Of a stretch of 12,367 nt of DNA, positions 6,629-12,367 are shown piece after piece (the stretch's first letter is position 1; every line of letters starts with the position of its first letter). The notes beneath the pieces were generated by a model that was given only the letters and a program-made list of their open reading frames with translations, did not search any database and was not told the DNA's origin. The stretch is from Atopostipes sp043425375 (GTDB taxonomy: Bacteria; Bacillota; Bacilli; Lactobacillales; Carnobacteriaceae_A): positions 1 to 12,367 of the forward strand of contig JBHWQC010000149.1 in assembly GCA_043425375.1 (NCBI GenBank), written 5' to 3'. Both the position numbers and the translations under genes were made by a program.

Positions 6629-6735
6629 ATAAGTAACCCCTTTCATTCGAATGCTCATATAATGCCATGAAATCATTCATTTGTCTTTCTTATTTTATTT
6701 ATTCATTTATTTTTTAAGTATACAATCCCTAAATA

Positions 6736-6744
6736 ATTATAGCA
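6736..6744 (-). promoter_or_regulatory. Extended -10 promoter of the PucR-family gene
   Basis: On the minus strand TGC-TATAAT is a perfect extended -10 element (complement of 6736-6744) with no strong -35. It leaves a 5' leader of about 100 nt, AT-rich and without an obvious hairpin, before the start at 6628. Confidence 0.6.
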
Positions 6745-6810
6745 TAAAATACAAGAGGCTGATTCTCGCTACCGTAGATGTATTTGGTAGTAAAAAAATT
6801 AGTCCACGTT

Positions 6811-6829
6811 AGCTTGAGGGGCTGGTGGG
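6811..6829 (+). repeat. 19-bp perfect copy of the tRNA-Leu(GAG) anticodon arm (inverted)
   Basis: AGCTTGAGGGGCTGGTGGG is identical to the anticodon arm plus start of the variable arm of the tRNA-Leu at 7927-8011 (complement of 7965-7983). It is on the plus strand while the tRNA is on the minus strand, so the two copies form an inverted repeat about 1.15 kb apart. The remaining tRNA sequence is absent here. The surrounding 6745-6848 has no gene. A short open frame after it (to TAA 6906-6908) has no convincing ribosome site. Confidence 0.8.
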
Positions 6830-6848
6830 CTTATTATCGAGTGTAAAA

Positions 6849-6877
6849 TTGAAAGATGAAGAAATTACTGATACGAT
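6849..6877 (+). promoter_or_regulatory. Sigma-A promoter of the PH-domain gene
   Basis: TTGAAA (6849-6854), 17-bp spacer, TACGAT (6872-6877) preceded by TGA, i.e. an extended -10. The predicted start near 6884 leaves a leader of about 60 nt before ATG 6945. Confidence 0.65.
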
Positions 6878-6944
6878 TCTTCATATCATTGATAAAAAAG
6901 CTATTTAAGAGTTAAAACACAGAGTTAAAGAAGGAGATTAAAGA

Positions 6945-7400
6945 ATGGCGAAATTTAATTTGAATAATATTATGCAAGGCGCTTTAGGAAATATGTCGGA
7001 ACTATCTGGAGAAGAGTTAAAAAAAGAATATGGCGATTACTTATTTGATAAGGAAGAAATCCAATTGGGTTATCAGCTCATTCGAGATGCCATCGTCTTT
7101 ACGAATCTTCGCGTCCTCTTTATTGATAAGCAAGGTGCCACGGGTAAAAAGACTTCCTTTAAGTCTATCTATCTTTCACATATTGTAGACGTTGAAATGG
7201 AAACTGCTGGATCAGGGATAGATGATAGCGAAATAACTGTTACCTATATGAAGAATACATTGAGAACCAGTCGCAATGAAACCTTAGATACCATTAAATT
7301 TGAGTTTCCTAAGAAAGCCGATATTTTACCATTGTATAAAATGTTAGGTAATTTAGTCATGGAAAATCGTCATGACATCAATAATATTGTTGAAAAGTAA
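6945..7400 (+). CDS. Bacterial PH-domain protein (PF08000-like)
   Basis: A 151-aa soluble protein. After an N-terminal lead of about 35 residues comes a pleckstrin-homology-like fold, recognisable from EEIQLGYQLIRDAIVFTN (37-54), then RVLFIDKQGATGKK (56-69), the YLSHIVDVEMETAGSG strand and a C-terminal helix (about 128-143). This matches the bPH_1 family common in Bacilli, whose members form ring-shaped oligomers in crystal structures. The physiological role is not known, and there is no signal peptide or membrane helix. ATG 6945 has AAGGAG (6931-6936) at 8 bp. The gene is monocistronic, with its own promoter (6849-6877) and terminator (7412-7455). It lies between two tRNA-Leu-derived fragments, so it may belong to a small accessory insert. 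Confidence 0.88.
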   Translation: MAKFNLNNIMQGALGNMSELSGEELKKEYGDYLFDKEEIQLGYQLIRDAIVFTNLRVLFIDKQGATGKKTSFKSIYLSHIVDVEMETAGSGIDDSEITVTYMKNTLRTSRNETLDTIKFEFPKKADILPLYKMLGNLVMENRHDINNIVEK

Positions 7401-7411
7401 AAATAAAGATA

Positions 7412-7455
7412 AAAAAGCCGTATTGCGATTCGAGAGAATCGTTATACGGCTTTTT
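7412..7455 (+). terminator. Rho-independent terminator of the PH-domain gene
   Basis: A 12-bp stem, AAAAAGCCGTAT (7412-7423) with ATACGGCTTTTT (7444-7455), plus an inner CGATTC/GAATCG helix, ending in TTTTT. It begins 11 bp after the stop. Confidence 0.93.
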
Positions 7456-7459
7456 CTTT

Positions 7460-7499
7460 GACACGCACAAGTAGATTTGGACTAACGCAGGGAAACTCC
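7460..7499 (-). pseudogene. Decayed 3' half of a tRNA-Leu (T arm and acceptor 3' strand)
   Basis: Aligning 7460-7495 with 7925-7960 (the 3' end of the intact tRNA-Leu and its flank, both minus strand) gives 27 identical bases out of 36. Allowing one gap adds CTCC to the match. The CGCACAAG of the acceptor and CAGGGAAA of the variable arm are kept; the T loop is mutated and the anticodon and D arms are absent. It is in direct orientation 465 bp downstream of the real tRNA 3' end, the place where an integrated element would leave a duplicated tRNA end. No intact function is possible. Confidence 0.6.
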
Positions 7500-7590
7500 T
7501 ACTATTCCAACATAACAATTTTTAAATTAAGCTTAATAAATCATGCAATTAAATACACGTAATACCGAATACTAAATCCATCGTGATATT

Positions 7591-7743
7591 TCACTGCTTT
7601 TGTTCTTCTTTTCTCTTATTAAAAATCAAACCGATTATTAAGCCGACACTCGCACCTATGATTATCCCCCATGTCATTTGATCTAAGTATATTCCAGCCA
7701 GTAAACCGCACAGAGCTCCAAACGCTAAGCCGTAACTATACAT
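7591..7743 (-). CDS. Small glycine-rich membrane protein (50 aa), hypothetical
   Basis: The minus-strand ORF of 50 codons begins MYSYGLAFGALCGLLAGIYL. It has two short hydrophobic segments (about 4-20 and 24-41) rich in regularly spaced Gly (residues 5, 9, 13, 17, 26, 30, 34, 38), a glycine-zipper pattern suited to tight helix packing in a membrane. A charged tail, NKRKEEQKQ, follows and by the positive-inside rule probably faces the cytoplasm. The start is well supported by AAGGAG 8 bp upstream (complement of 7752-7757), and a promoter lies further upstream (7824-7851). I do not recognise a characterised family; similar tiny membrane proteins occur as stress or toxin-like peptides. It lies inside the segment bounded by tRNA-Leu and the decayed tRNA 3' end, so it may be cargo of a lost element. 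Confidence 0.75.
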   Translation of the reverse strand: MYSYGLAFGALCGLLAGIYLDQMTWGIIIGASVGLIIGLIFNKRKEEQKQ

Positions 7744-7823
7744 ATATTTCTCTCCTTCTATTTGAAACAGTGTTAAGTTTTCGACCTATAATGTGTTTGC
7801 TTCATCCCATTTTATCTTTAACG

Positions 7824-7851
7824 ATTATACAGAGCAAGCCAATAGTCTTAA
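7824..7851 (-). promoter_or_regulatory. Promoter of the 50-aa membrane protein gene
   Basis: On the minus strand TTAAGA (complement of 7846-7851), 16-bp spacer, perfect TATAAT (complement of 7824-7829). The leader to ATG 7743 is about 75 nt. Confidence 0.5.
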
Positions 7852-7880
7852 GTCACTTAAAGGTATTTAGAGAAAAAAAT

Positions 7881-7920
7881 AACGCTTGTAGATTTAATGA
7901 TTCATCTACAAGCGTTTTTT
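7881..7920. terminator. Terminator of tRNA-Leu (bidirectional)
   Basis: A 13-bp perfect stem, AACGCTTGTAGAT (7881-7893) with its complement (7904-7916), 10-nt loop. T-runs are present on both sides: TTTTTT to 7920 on plus, and ATTTTTTT when read on minus. On the minus strand it begins 10 bp past the tRNA 3' end, so it is the tRNA terminator. Confidence 0.9.
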
Positions 7921-7926
7921 AAATGA

Positions 7927-8011
7927 TGCGCACAAGAAGACTCGAACTTCCACAGGGAAATCTCCCCACCAGCCCCTCAAGCTGGCGCGTCTACCATTCC
8001 GCCATGTGCGC
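7927..8011 (-). tRNA. tRNA-Leu (anticodon GAG)
   Basis: An 85-nt class II tRNA. Acceptor GCGCACA (8011-8005) pairs with TGTGCGC (7934-7928), discriminator A at 7927. The D stem is GCG/CGC. Anticodon stem CCAGC/GCTGG encloses loop TTGAGGG, giving anticodon GAG (7978-7976, minus strand), which reads CUC/CUU. A long variable arm is present (GGGGA..TTTCCC region), and the T arm is GGAAG-TTCGAGT-CTTCT. The 3' CCA is not encoded. It is a single gene with its own promoter and terminator. Confidence 0.96.
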
Positions 8012-8032
8012 TATATTTTAACTGCATAAATA

Positions 8033-8060
8033 ATCTTACCATATTTATAAAAAATATCAA
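8033..8060 (-). promoter_or_regulatory. Promoter of tRNA-Leu
   Basis: On the minus strand TTGATA (complement of 8055-8060), 16-bp spacer, TAAGAT (complement of 8033-8038) with an upstream TGG extension. The start would fall about 15 nt before the mature tRNA 5' end. Confidence 0.7.
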
Positions 8061-8119
8061 CTATAGACCTGGTATTATTTTAGTTAGTTTGTGGATTGTA
8101 AAATTGAAGAAAAAATTTA

Positions 8120-8148
8120 TTGTTGAACTTTTCTTTCGGTGCTATACT
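8120..8148 (+). promoter_or_regulatory. Sigma-A promoter of the amylase gene
   Basis: TTGTTG (8120-8125), 17-bp spacer, TATACT (8143-8148) with extension TGC. The start is expected near 8154, giving a leader of about 88 nt. The DNA between the tRNA promoter and here (8061-8119) shows nothing recognisable. Confidence 0.7.
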
Positions 8149-8149
8149 G

Positions 8150-8164
8150 TTGAAAGCGGTTTAA
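8150..8164 (+). promoter_or_regulatory. cre site (CcpA operator) over the amylase transcription start
   Basis: TTGAAAGCGGTTTAA fits WTGNAANCGNWNNCA at all fixed positions but one (A in place of C near the end). Its position just downstream of the -10 box predicts repression of the amylase gene by CcpA in the presence of glucose. Confidence 0.6.
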
Positions 8165-8174
8165 GTTATTTTTT

Positions 8175-8206
8175 AATCTATTGTGCAAGCCTTTGCACAA
8201 TAGATT
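8175..8206 (+). promoter_or_regulatory. Perfect 14-bp hairpin/operator in the amylase leader
   Basis: AATCTATTGTGCAA (8175-8188) is followed by GCCT and its exact complement (8193-8206), between the cre site and the ribosome site. As RNA it is a very stable stem with a short TTTT after it, so it could stabilise the mRNA or act as a weak attenuator. As DNA its core GCAAGCCTTTGC resembles the maltose-repressor (MalR, LacI family) operator core GCAAACGTTTGC with two differences. Which of these applies cannot be told from sequence. Confidence 0.55.
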
Positions 8207-8241
8207 TTAAATAAAATCTAACAATGAAAGGATGAGTTCCT

Positions 8242-10023
8242 ATGGATACTGCAGCATTTTACCATCGTCCCGAAAGTGAGTATGCCTATTTATACGAAGA
8301 AAATCGACTGTTTATTCGTTTACGCACGAAAAAGGATGATGTCAAGTCCGTCGACTTATTAAGTGGGGATACGTATTTACTTTATACGGATGATTGGTAC
8401 AAAGATGGCCAATCAATGAAAAAGATTGCGAGTACAGATTTACATGACTATTGGGGAGCAGAGACTACTGAGGAAACAAAACGGCTAGCTTATGGTTTTT
8501 ATGTAAAAGGCCATGATCATACGGAAGTTTTTTACTGTGATCGCGATATTTATCCACTTGAGGAAAGATATTTAAAAGAAGTCAATAACTACTTTAGAAT
8601 GCCTTATTTTCATGAAGTAGACCGTTTTAAAGCGCCAAATTGGGTAAAAGAAACGGTTTGGTATCAAATTTTTCCTGAGCGATTTGCGAATGGAGAGCCG
8701 ACAAATGATCCTGAAGGAACACTTCCATGGGGGAGTAAGAAACATCCCGGACAAGACGATTTTTATGGTGGAGATTTGCAAGGGATAATCGATCACTTGG
8801 ATTATTTAGAAGATTTAGGCATCAACGGGATATATTTAACCCCAATTTTTAAAGCGGAAACGAATCACAAGTATGATACGACGGATTATATGGAAATTGA
8901 TCCTGCATTTGGAGACAAAAAGCTCTTTAAGCAACTAGTTGAAGAAGCGCACAAGCGAGGTATGCGCATTATGTTAGATGCTGTCTTTAATCACATGGGC
9001 TATTATTCAAAGCAATGGCAAGATGTGTTGGAAAACCAAGAACGTTCTAAATATAAAGATTGGTTCCATATTCATTCTTTCCCAGTAGACCCCTACAACG
9101 AGTTAACGCTCTCTGAGATGAACAATATGGAAAAGCTAAATTATGATGCCTTTGGCTTTGTGGGGCATATGCCAAAGTTGAATACAGCCCATCCAGAAGT
9201 CAAAGATTATTTATTAGAAGTAGCAACGTACTGGATTCGAGAATTTGGTATAGATGCTTGGCGCTTAGATGTCGCAAATGAAGTAGACCATCAATTTTGG
9301 AAAGCATTTCATGCCGCTTGTGTCAAGGAAAAAGAAGATTTTTACATCATCGGTGAGTTATGGCATTCTGGTCAAAAATGGCTAGAAGGCGACGAATTTC
9401 ATGGCATTATGAATTATGTCTTTACTGAAAAAATGGAAGATTACTTTTTAAAACAAATTTTTACGCCAACGGAAATGGTGCACGGCTTGAACCAACAAAA
9501 GATGCTGTATCGAAAGCAAACGAACGAAGTGCAATTTAATCTTCTCGATTCGCATGATACACCGCGGTTACTTACAAAAGCACATAATGATAAGGAACTT
9601 GTTCAGTCAATCTTAACCTTTATGTTTGCGCAACATGGCACACCTTGCATTTATTACGGAACGGAAGTTGGGTTGGATGGTTTTGACGATCCAGATTGCC
9701 GTAAATGTATGCCTTGGGACGAAAAAGAACAAGATTTAGAGATGCTAAAGTTTACGAAAGAGCTCATTGCTTTTCGAAAGAAATATTCAAAAGTATTGAG
9801 TACTGGCGATACCGATTGGCATGATGTTCGAAACGATGAGCAGTTAATTGGTTTTAAACGAGTCACACAAGATGAGCAATTGATTTTTTATTTTAATCAA
9901 AAGGACGAAGCAGCTACGGTTCAATTTCCAAAAAATGCAAAAAAAGTGTTTACTCATTTAACAAAAACGAATAAAGAAGAAGCCACCATCCAAAAAAATG
10001 GCCTCGTTGTTTATTCTGTTTAA
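8242..10023 (+). CDS. Neopullulanase / cyclomaltodextrinase / maltogenic amylase (GH13_20)
   Basis: A 593-aa enzyme hydrolysing alpha-1,4 (and some alpha-1,6) bonds of maltodextrins, cyclodextrins or pullulan. It has no signal peptide, so it acts in the cytoplasm on imported oligosaccharides. The N-terminal 130 residues or so form a CBM34-type domain, which in this subfamily mediates dimerisation. The catalytic barrel carries region I DAVFNH (246-251), the subfamily-20 signature MPKLN (310-314), region II RLDVANE with nucleophile Asp343, region III GELWH with acid/base Glu372 and region IV LLDSHD with Asp439. A C-terminal beta domain starts about 510. All catalytic residues are present and the length is normal. 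The start ATG follows AAAGGA at 9 bp. Promoter, cre and leader hairpin are listed separately. The chemoreceptor and the maltodextrin-binding lipoprotein downstream support a maltodextrin role. The exact EC number (3.2.1.54, .133 or .135) cannot be decided. Confidence 0.95.
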   Translation: MDTAAFYHRPESEYAYLYEENRLFIRLRTKKDDVKSVDLLSGDTYLLYTDDWYKDGQSMKKIASTDLHDYWGAETTEETKRLAYGFYVKGHDHTEVFYCDRDIYPLEERYLKEVNNYFRMPYFHEVDRFKAPNWVKETVWYQIFPERFANGEPTNDPEGTLPWGSKKHPGQDDFYGGDLQGIIDHLDYLEDLGINGIYLTPIFKAETNHKYDTTDYMEIDPAFGDKKLFKQLVEEAHKRGMRIMLDAVFNHMGYYSKQWQDVLENQERSKYKDWFHIHSFPVDPYNELTLSEMNNMEKLNYDAFGFVGHMPKLNTAHPEVKDYLLEVATYWIREFGIDAWRLDVANEVDHQFWKAFHAACVKEKEDFYIIGELWHSGQKWLEGDEFHGIMNYVFTEKMEDYFLKQIFTPTEMVHGLNQQKMLYRKQTNEVQFNLLDSHDTPRLLTKAHNDKELVQSILTFMFAQHGTPCIYYGTEVGLDGFDDPDCRKCMPWDEKEQDLEMLKFTKELIAFRKKYSKVLSTGDTDWHDVRNDEQLIGFKRVTQDEQLIFYFNQKDEAATVQFPKNAKKVFTHLTKTNKEEATIQKNGLVVYSV

Positions 10024-10043
10024 AATTTACAAAGAGAAGCTCT

Positions 10044-10069
10044 TAATATTGGCCCTCATTTACCGATAC
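10044..10069 (+). promoter_or_regulatory. Possible sigma-28 (SigD/FliA) promoter of the chemoreceptor
   Basis: TAAT (10044-10047), 14 bp, ACCGATAC (10062-10069) resembles the motility-sigma pattern TAAA-N14-16-GCCGATAT (3 of 4 and 6 of 8). No good sigma-A promoter was found in the 83-bp gap. A small AAGAG/CTCTT hairpin (10032-10044) after the amylase stop lacks a T-run, so read-through is also possible. Confidence 0.4.
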
Positions 10070-10106
10070 AATAATTGAATGAAATCAAAAATAAAGGAGC
10101 TTCGGT

Positions 10107-11894
10107 GTGGAAAATACAAACAAATTCAGAAATCGTATGCAGGACTTTTTTAAGCAATTAACAGAAACAATCAATCGAATGGTAGAACGGGGGAAAGATC
10201 GAGTAGATGGCCTTCAGTTTAAGAGTGTCTTACATAAGATGAGCGCTGGCTTTATGAGTGTCATCTTTTTTATCCTTTTGATTATCGGAGTTTCTGTCTA
10301 TTCTTCTATCCAAGCCAGTCGGTCAACGAATGAAGTCATTCATGAACATATGCCTACAATGATGACAATAGAGGGGTTGACAAATAATTTTAACCAGCGT
10401 ACGCAAGTCATTTATCAATTTCTCGTGACGGGAAATGAGCAGCGCATTCGAGATTTTGAAAGTTTGACGGAAGAAAGCCATCTTTTAGAACAAGAAGTGC
10501 TTTCGACATTAGATACGGCAGAGATGCAACAAGCGGTAGAGCTTTCTGAAGAATGGACCAGCCGGATGCATGGGGAAGTCCTTGAAGAGATGGAAAAAGG
10601 GAATGACCTCGTCGCTTCGAGTCAGTTGAATGCCTTAAACCCCGTCGCTAGCCAGATTTTGACGATTTATAATGACAATCTTCAAACAATCGAAGGACAA
10701 GTCGAGGCGAGCGGAGAAGAGCTGCTCTTATCGCAAAGAAGTTCGCTTATTCTGATTCTTATTTTAGGCGCGATATCCGTTGTGGCTTCCATTTTTATCG
10801 CGAGAGTCACTTCAACGTCTATTACAGCGCCTATCCGTCAGATGAACAAGCGTTTAAATGCGATAGCAGAGGAAGATTTTTCAGGAGAACCTATTGAAAT
10901 CACTACAGAAGATGAAATGGGGCAATTGGCATTGGCTTTAAATCATACTCAAGCAAACTTAGTGCGCATGATGGATAAAATAAAAGAGTCTGTTCAAGAG
11001 CTAGTGCAGAGTAGCCAAGGCATTACTTATACATCCAAGGAAGTCTTATCTGGCTCGAATCAGATTTCTATGACGATGCAAGAACTAGCATCGGGGTCCG
11101 AATCGCAAGCAACGATTGCAAACAACTTAGCGGCAGAAATGGACGCATTCGAACTCATTACGCAAGGTGCGACTGAACATAGTCAAATGATTCGCCAGCA
11201 ATCTGAATCGGTGATTGAAGAAGCGAATAATGGGAACCAACTGATGGCATCTACGACAGAACAAATGAAAGTGATGAATGAGATTGTGAGTAACGCAGTG
11301 ATGCAAATGGGCAGTCTAACTGAGCAAACGAATGAAATTTCAAATCTTGTAGATATTATTCAAGGGATCGCCAAACAAACGAATCTGCTCGCCTTAAATG
11401 CATCTATCGAAGCTGCACGTGCTGGACAGCATGGCCGAGGTTTTGCGGTTGTTGCGGATGAAGTTCGAAAATTATCAGAAGGAGTCGCTGCTTCAGTTTC
11501 TGAAATTACGACTTACGTAGAAAATGTGCAAAAGGAATCAGAGAAAGTTTCGACTTCACTTCGTAATGTGAGTAAAGAAGTAGAAGTAGGGACTAGTCAA
11601 ATTCATTCTGCAGATAAGAATATTGTTGAAATCACGAATTCAATAGAAGAATTACAAAAAGAGAACCAAGAAACGGTTGAAAATTTAAAGGCCATATCTG
11701 GTAAAAGCCAATTGGTTCATACGTTAATTAACGATGTAGCGGCTTTATCACAAGAATCTGCTGCAGGGGTGGAAGAAACAACGGCTTCGTCAATAGAAAT
11801 TAACCAGTCAATGGATGAAGTGAATACGCAATCTGGAAACCTTAGAAAGATTGCAGAAGACTTAAATGAATTAATTTTAAATGTGAAAAATTAA
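10107..11894 (+). CDS. Methyl-accepting chemotaxis protein (transmembrane)
   Basis: A 595-aa chemoreceptor that signals to CheA/CheW to steer the flagella. Order of parts: a cytoplasmic N-terminus of about 46 residues, longer than usual and charged; TM1 (about 48-68); an extracellular helical domain (about 69-211) of the four-helix-bundle type; TM2 (213-232); HAMP (about 233-286); and a long coiled-coil signalling domain. The hairpin tip is perfectly typical: IAKQTNLLALNASIEAARAG at 421-440, then GRGFAVVADEVRKL (443-456). Gln/Glu-rich helices flanking it supply methylation sites. There is no C-terminal pentapeptide tether for CheR. The start is GTG 10107 with AAAGGAG 8 bp before it. It lies between the amylase and the maltodextrin-binding lipoprotein, so sensing of maltodextrin, directly or through the binding protein, is an attractive guess, but nothing in the sensor domain proves it. 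Confidence 0.94.
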   Translation: MENTNKFRNRMQDFFKQLTETINRMVERGKDRVDGLQFKSVLHKMSAGFMSVIFFILLIIGVSVYSSIQASRSTNEVIHEHMPTMMTIEGLTNNFNQRTQVIYQFLVTGNEQRIRDFESLTEESHLLEQEVLSTLDTAEMQQAVELSEEWTSRMHGEVLEEMEKGNDLVASSQLNALNPVASQILTIYNDNLQTIEGQVEASGEELLLSQRSSLILILILGAISVVASIFIARVTSTSITAPIRQMNKRLNAIAEEDFSGEPIEITTEDEMGQLALALNHTQANLVRMMDKIKESVQELVQSSQGITYTSKEVLSGSNQISMTMQELASGSESQATIANNLAAEMDAFELITQGATEHSQMIRQQSESVIEEANNGNQLMASTTEQMKVMNEIVSNAVMQMGSLTEQTNEISNLVDIIQGIAKQTNLLALNASIEAARAGQHGRGFAVVADEVRKLSEGVAASVSEITTYVENVQKESEKVSTSLRNVSKEVEVGTSQIHSADKNIVEITNSIEELQKENQETVENLKAISGKSQLVHTLINDVAALSQESAAGVEETTASSIEINQSMDEVNTQSGNLRKIAEDLNELILNVKN

Positions 11895-11899
11895 AGAAG

Positions 11900-11977
11900 A
11901 TTAATTTCCTCTTAGCTCTTTCAATCAGCAAACTAGGACTGCTGTGCCTTTTGAAAACATGAGAGGAAATTAATTTT
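11900..11977 (+). terminator. Long multi-stem terminator after the chemoreceptor gene
   Basis: The outer 13-bp stem is ATTAATTTCCTCT (11900-11912) with AGAGGAAATTAAT (11962-11974), followed by TTT. Inside, TTTCAA/TTGAAA and CAGCA/TGCTG can pair, giving one extended structure of about 75 nt, larger than the other terminators here. Confidence 0.75.
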
Positions 11978-11996
11978 CAATAATCTACGAAATCGG

Positions 11997-12025
11997 TTGC
12001 AATACTGACACAAATATGTAATAAT
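11997..12025 (+). promoter_or_regulatory. Promoter of the maltodextrin-binding lipoprotein gene
   Basis: TTGCAA (11997-12002), 17-bp spacer, AATAAT (12020-12025) with extension TGT. A second reading (CTGACA 12005-12010 with TATATG 12028-12033) cannot be excluded. Confidence 0.5.
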
Positions 12026-12030
12026 TCTAT

Positions 12031-12046
12031 ATGTAAACACTTACAT
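12031..12046 (+). promoter_or_regulatory. cre-like or LacI-family operator before the binding-protein gene
   Basis: ATGTAAACACTTACAT is an inverted repeat (ATGTAA-ACAC-TTACAT) just downstream of the promoter. It fits the cre consensus TGWNANCGNTNWCA at all fixed positions except one (CA for the central CG). CcpA or a maltose-type repressor is the likely ligand. Confidence 0.55.
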
Positions 12047-12068
12047 TACATTTTAGGAGGAGTAAGTA

Positions 12069-12367
12069 ATGAGTAAAACGAACTGGAAGAAATATGCATT
12101 AGGGATGGTGACGGCATCAACGGCGCTACTTTTAGCAGCATGTGGCGGAGAAAGCGATACAGGCACCACGGAAGACACCGGCACCGAGGAAGGAACAGAG
12201 GATACAGCGGAAGAAACAACCGATCGAGAAGCATCGGGCGATCTTGGCGGCGAGCTGACTGTGACGGTGGGTGCAGACTATATTGACTTTGTAAATGACA
12301 TTGCACCAGCGTTTGAAGAAGAAACAGGGGTCACATTGTCTATTGAAGAACGCGAAATGTTTGAAAC
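12069..12367 (+). CDS. Maltodextrin-binding lipoprotein of an ABC importer (MalE/MdxE-like), 3'-truncated
   Basis: About 99 codons are present before the window ends. A lipoprotein signal peptide is clear: a basic start MSKTNWKK, a hydrophobic core, and lipobox LLAAC with Cys25 as the lipidated residue. The mature protein would be anchored on the outer face of the membrane. An acidic Thr/Glu/Asp/Gly linker (26-59) follows, then GELTVTVGADYIDFVNDIAP and FEEETGVTLSIEERE. That is the start of an extracellular sugar-binding domain, and the pattern fits maltose/maltodextrin binders of Firmicutes better than other sugar binders. ATG 12069 has AGGAGG (12055-12060) 8 bp upstream. The permease genes (malF/malG type) would be expected just beyond the window. 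Lipoprotein nature is sure; the maltodextrin assignment rests on similarity of a short piece plus the neighbouring amylase. Confidence 0.82.
   Translation, partial: MSKTNWKKYALGMVTASTALLLAACGGESDTGTTEDTGTEEGTEDTAEETTDREASGDLGGELTVTVGADYIDFVNDIAPAFEEETGVTLSIEEREMFE

Noticed and set aside
6825..6908. Possible GTG-started 27-codon ORF ending DTILHIIDKKAI
   Set aside because: It begins inside the tRNA-derived 19-mer, with purines only 3 bp before the GTG, and has no recognisable family. At best it is the tail of a lost gene.
6856..6915. 19-codon ORF encoding a cationic amphipathic peptide (MKKLLIRFFISLIKKLFKS), toxin-like
   Set aside because: No ribosome site at usable spacing before the ATG, and it overlaps the predicted promoter of the PH-domain gene, so it is most likely chance.
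7671..7922. Plus-strand ORF of 83 codons
   Set aside because: It runs antisense through the 50-aa membrane protein gene and ends in the tRNA terminator hairpin. No ribosome site and non-protein-like composition.
8572..9866. Minus-strand ORFs (8572-8796, 9654-9866) inside the amylase gene
   Set aside because: Shadows of the amylase frame.
12046..12306. Minus-strand ORF opposite the lipoprotein start
   Set aside because: Rich in Leu, Pro, Ser and Arg, as expected for the complement of the acidic linker; not a gene.

Overview
The window looks like chromosomal DNA from a low-GC Gram-positive bacterium, most likely a motile member of the Lactobacillales close to the Carnobacteriaceae. That placement rests on AT-rich sequence, strong AGGAGG-type ribosome sites, CcpA-type cre sites, an SprT-like protein of the Bacilli type, a lipoprotein transporter component, and a chemotaxis receptor (so the cell probably swims). 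The genus is an inference.

Layout. 1-817 holds the 3' part of a dicarboxylate/amino-acid:cation symporter (SDF family), followed by an SprT-like zinc protein (974-1441). 1442-2373 has no full-length protein gene. It does hold a strong cre-overlapped promoter firing into a compact unit of about 104 nt (5' hairpin, unpaired anti-Shine-Dalgarno stretch, terminator), which I read as a CcpA-controlled small RNA. It also holds two minus-strand gene relics: a frameshifted small ORF and a 45-codon slice of a glyoxalase I gene. 2374-6628 is a metabolic module: an AMI1-like amidase and an NRAMP-fold transporter in tandem, facing a convergent PucR-family regulator across a shared bidirectional terminator. 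The transporter lacks the usual metal ligands, so I infer uptake and hydrolysis of an organic amide or lactam rather than metal import.

6629-8060 is a small accessory-looking stretch. It has a bacterial PH-domain protein, a 50-aa glycine-rich membrane protein missed by length cut-offs, an intact tRNA-Leu(GAG), a decayed copy of that tRNA's 3' half in direct orientation, and a perfect 19-bp inverted copy of its anticodon arm. These tRNA pieces suggest past integration or rearrangement at the tRNA.

8100-12367 is maltodextrin-related: a cre-controlled cytoplasmic GH13_20 neopullulanase/maltogenic amylase with a hairpin leader, a transmembrane chemoreceptor with a sigma-28-like promoter, and the start of a maltodextrin-binding lipoprotein (cut by the window end). 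The logic is capture and import of maltodextrins, intracellular cleavage, possibly chemotaxis towards the same food, and repression by glucose through CcpA. Three cre or cre-like sites (sRNA, amylase, binding protein) tie the two ends of the window to carbon catabolite control.
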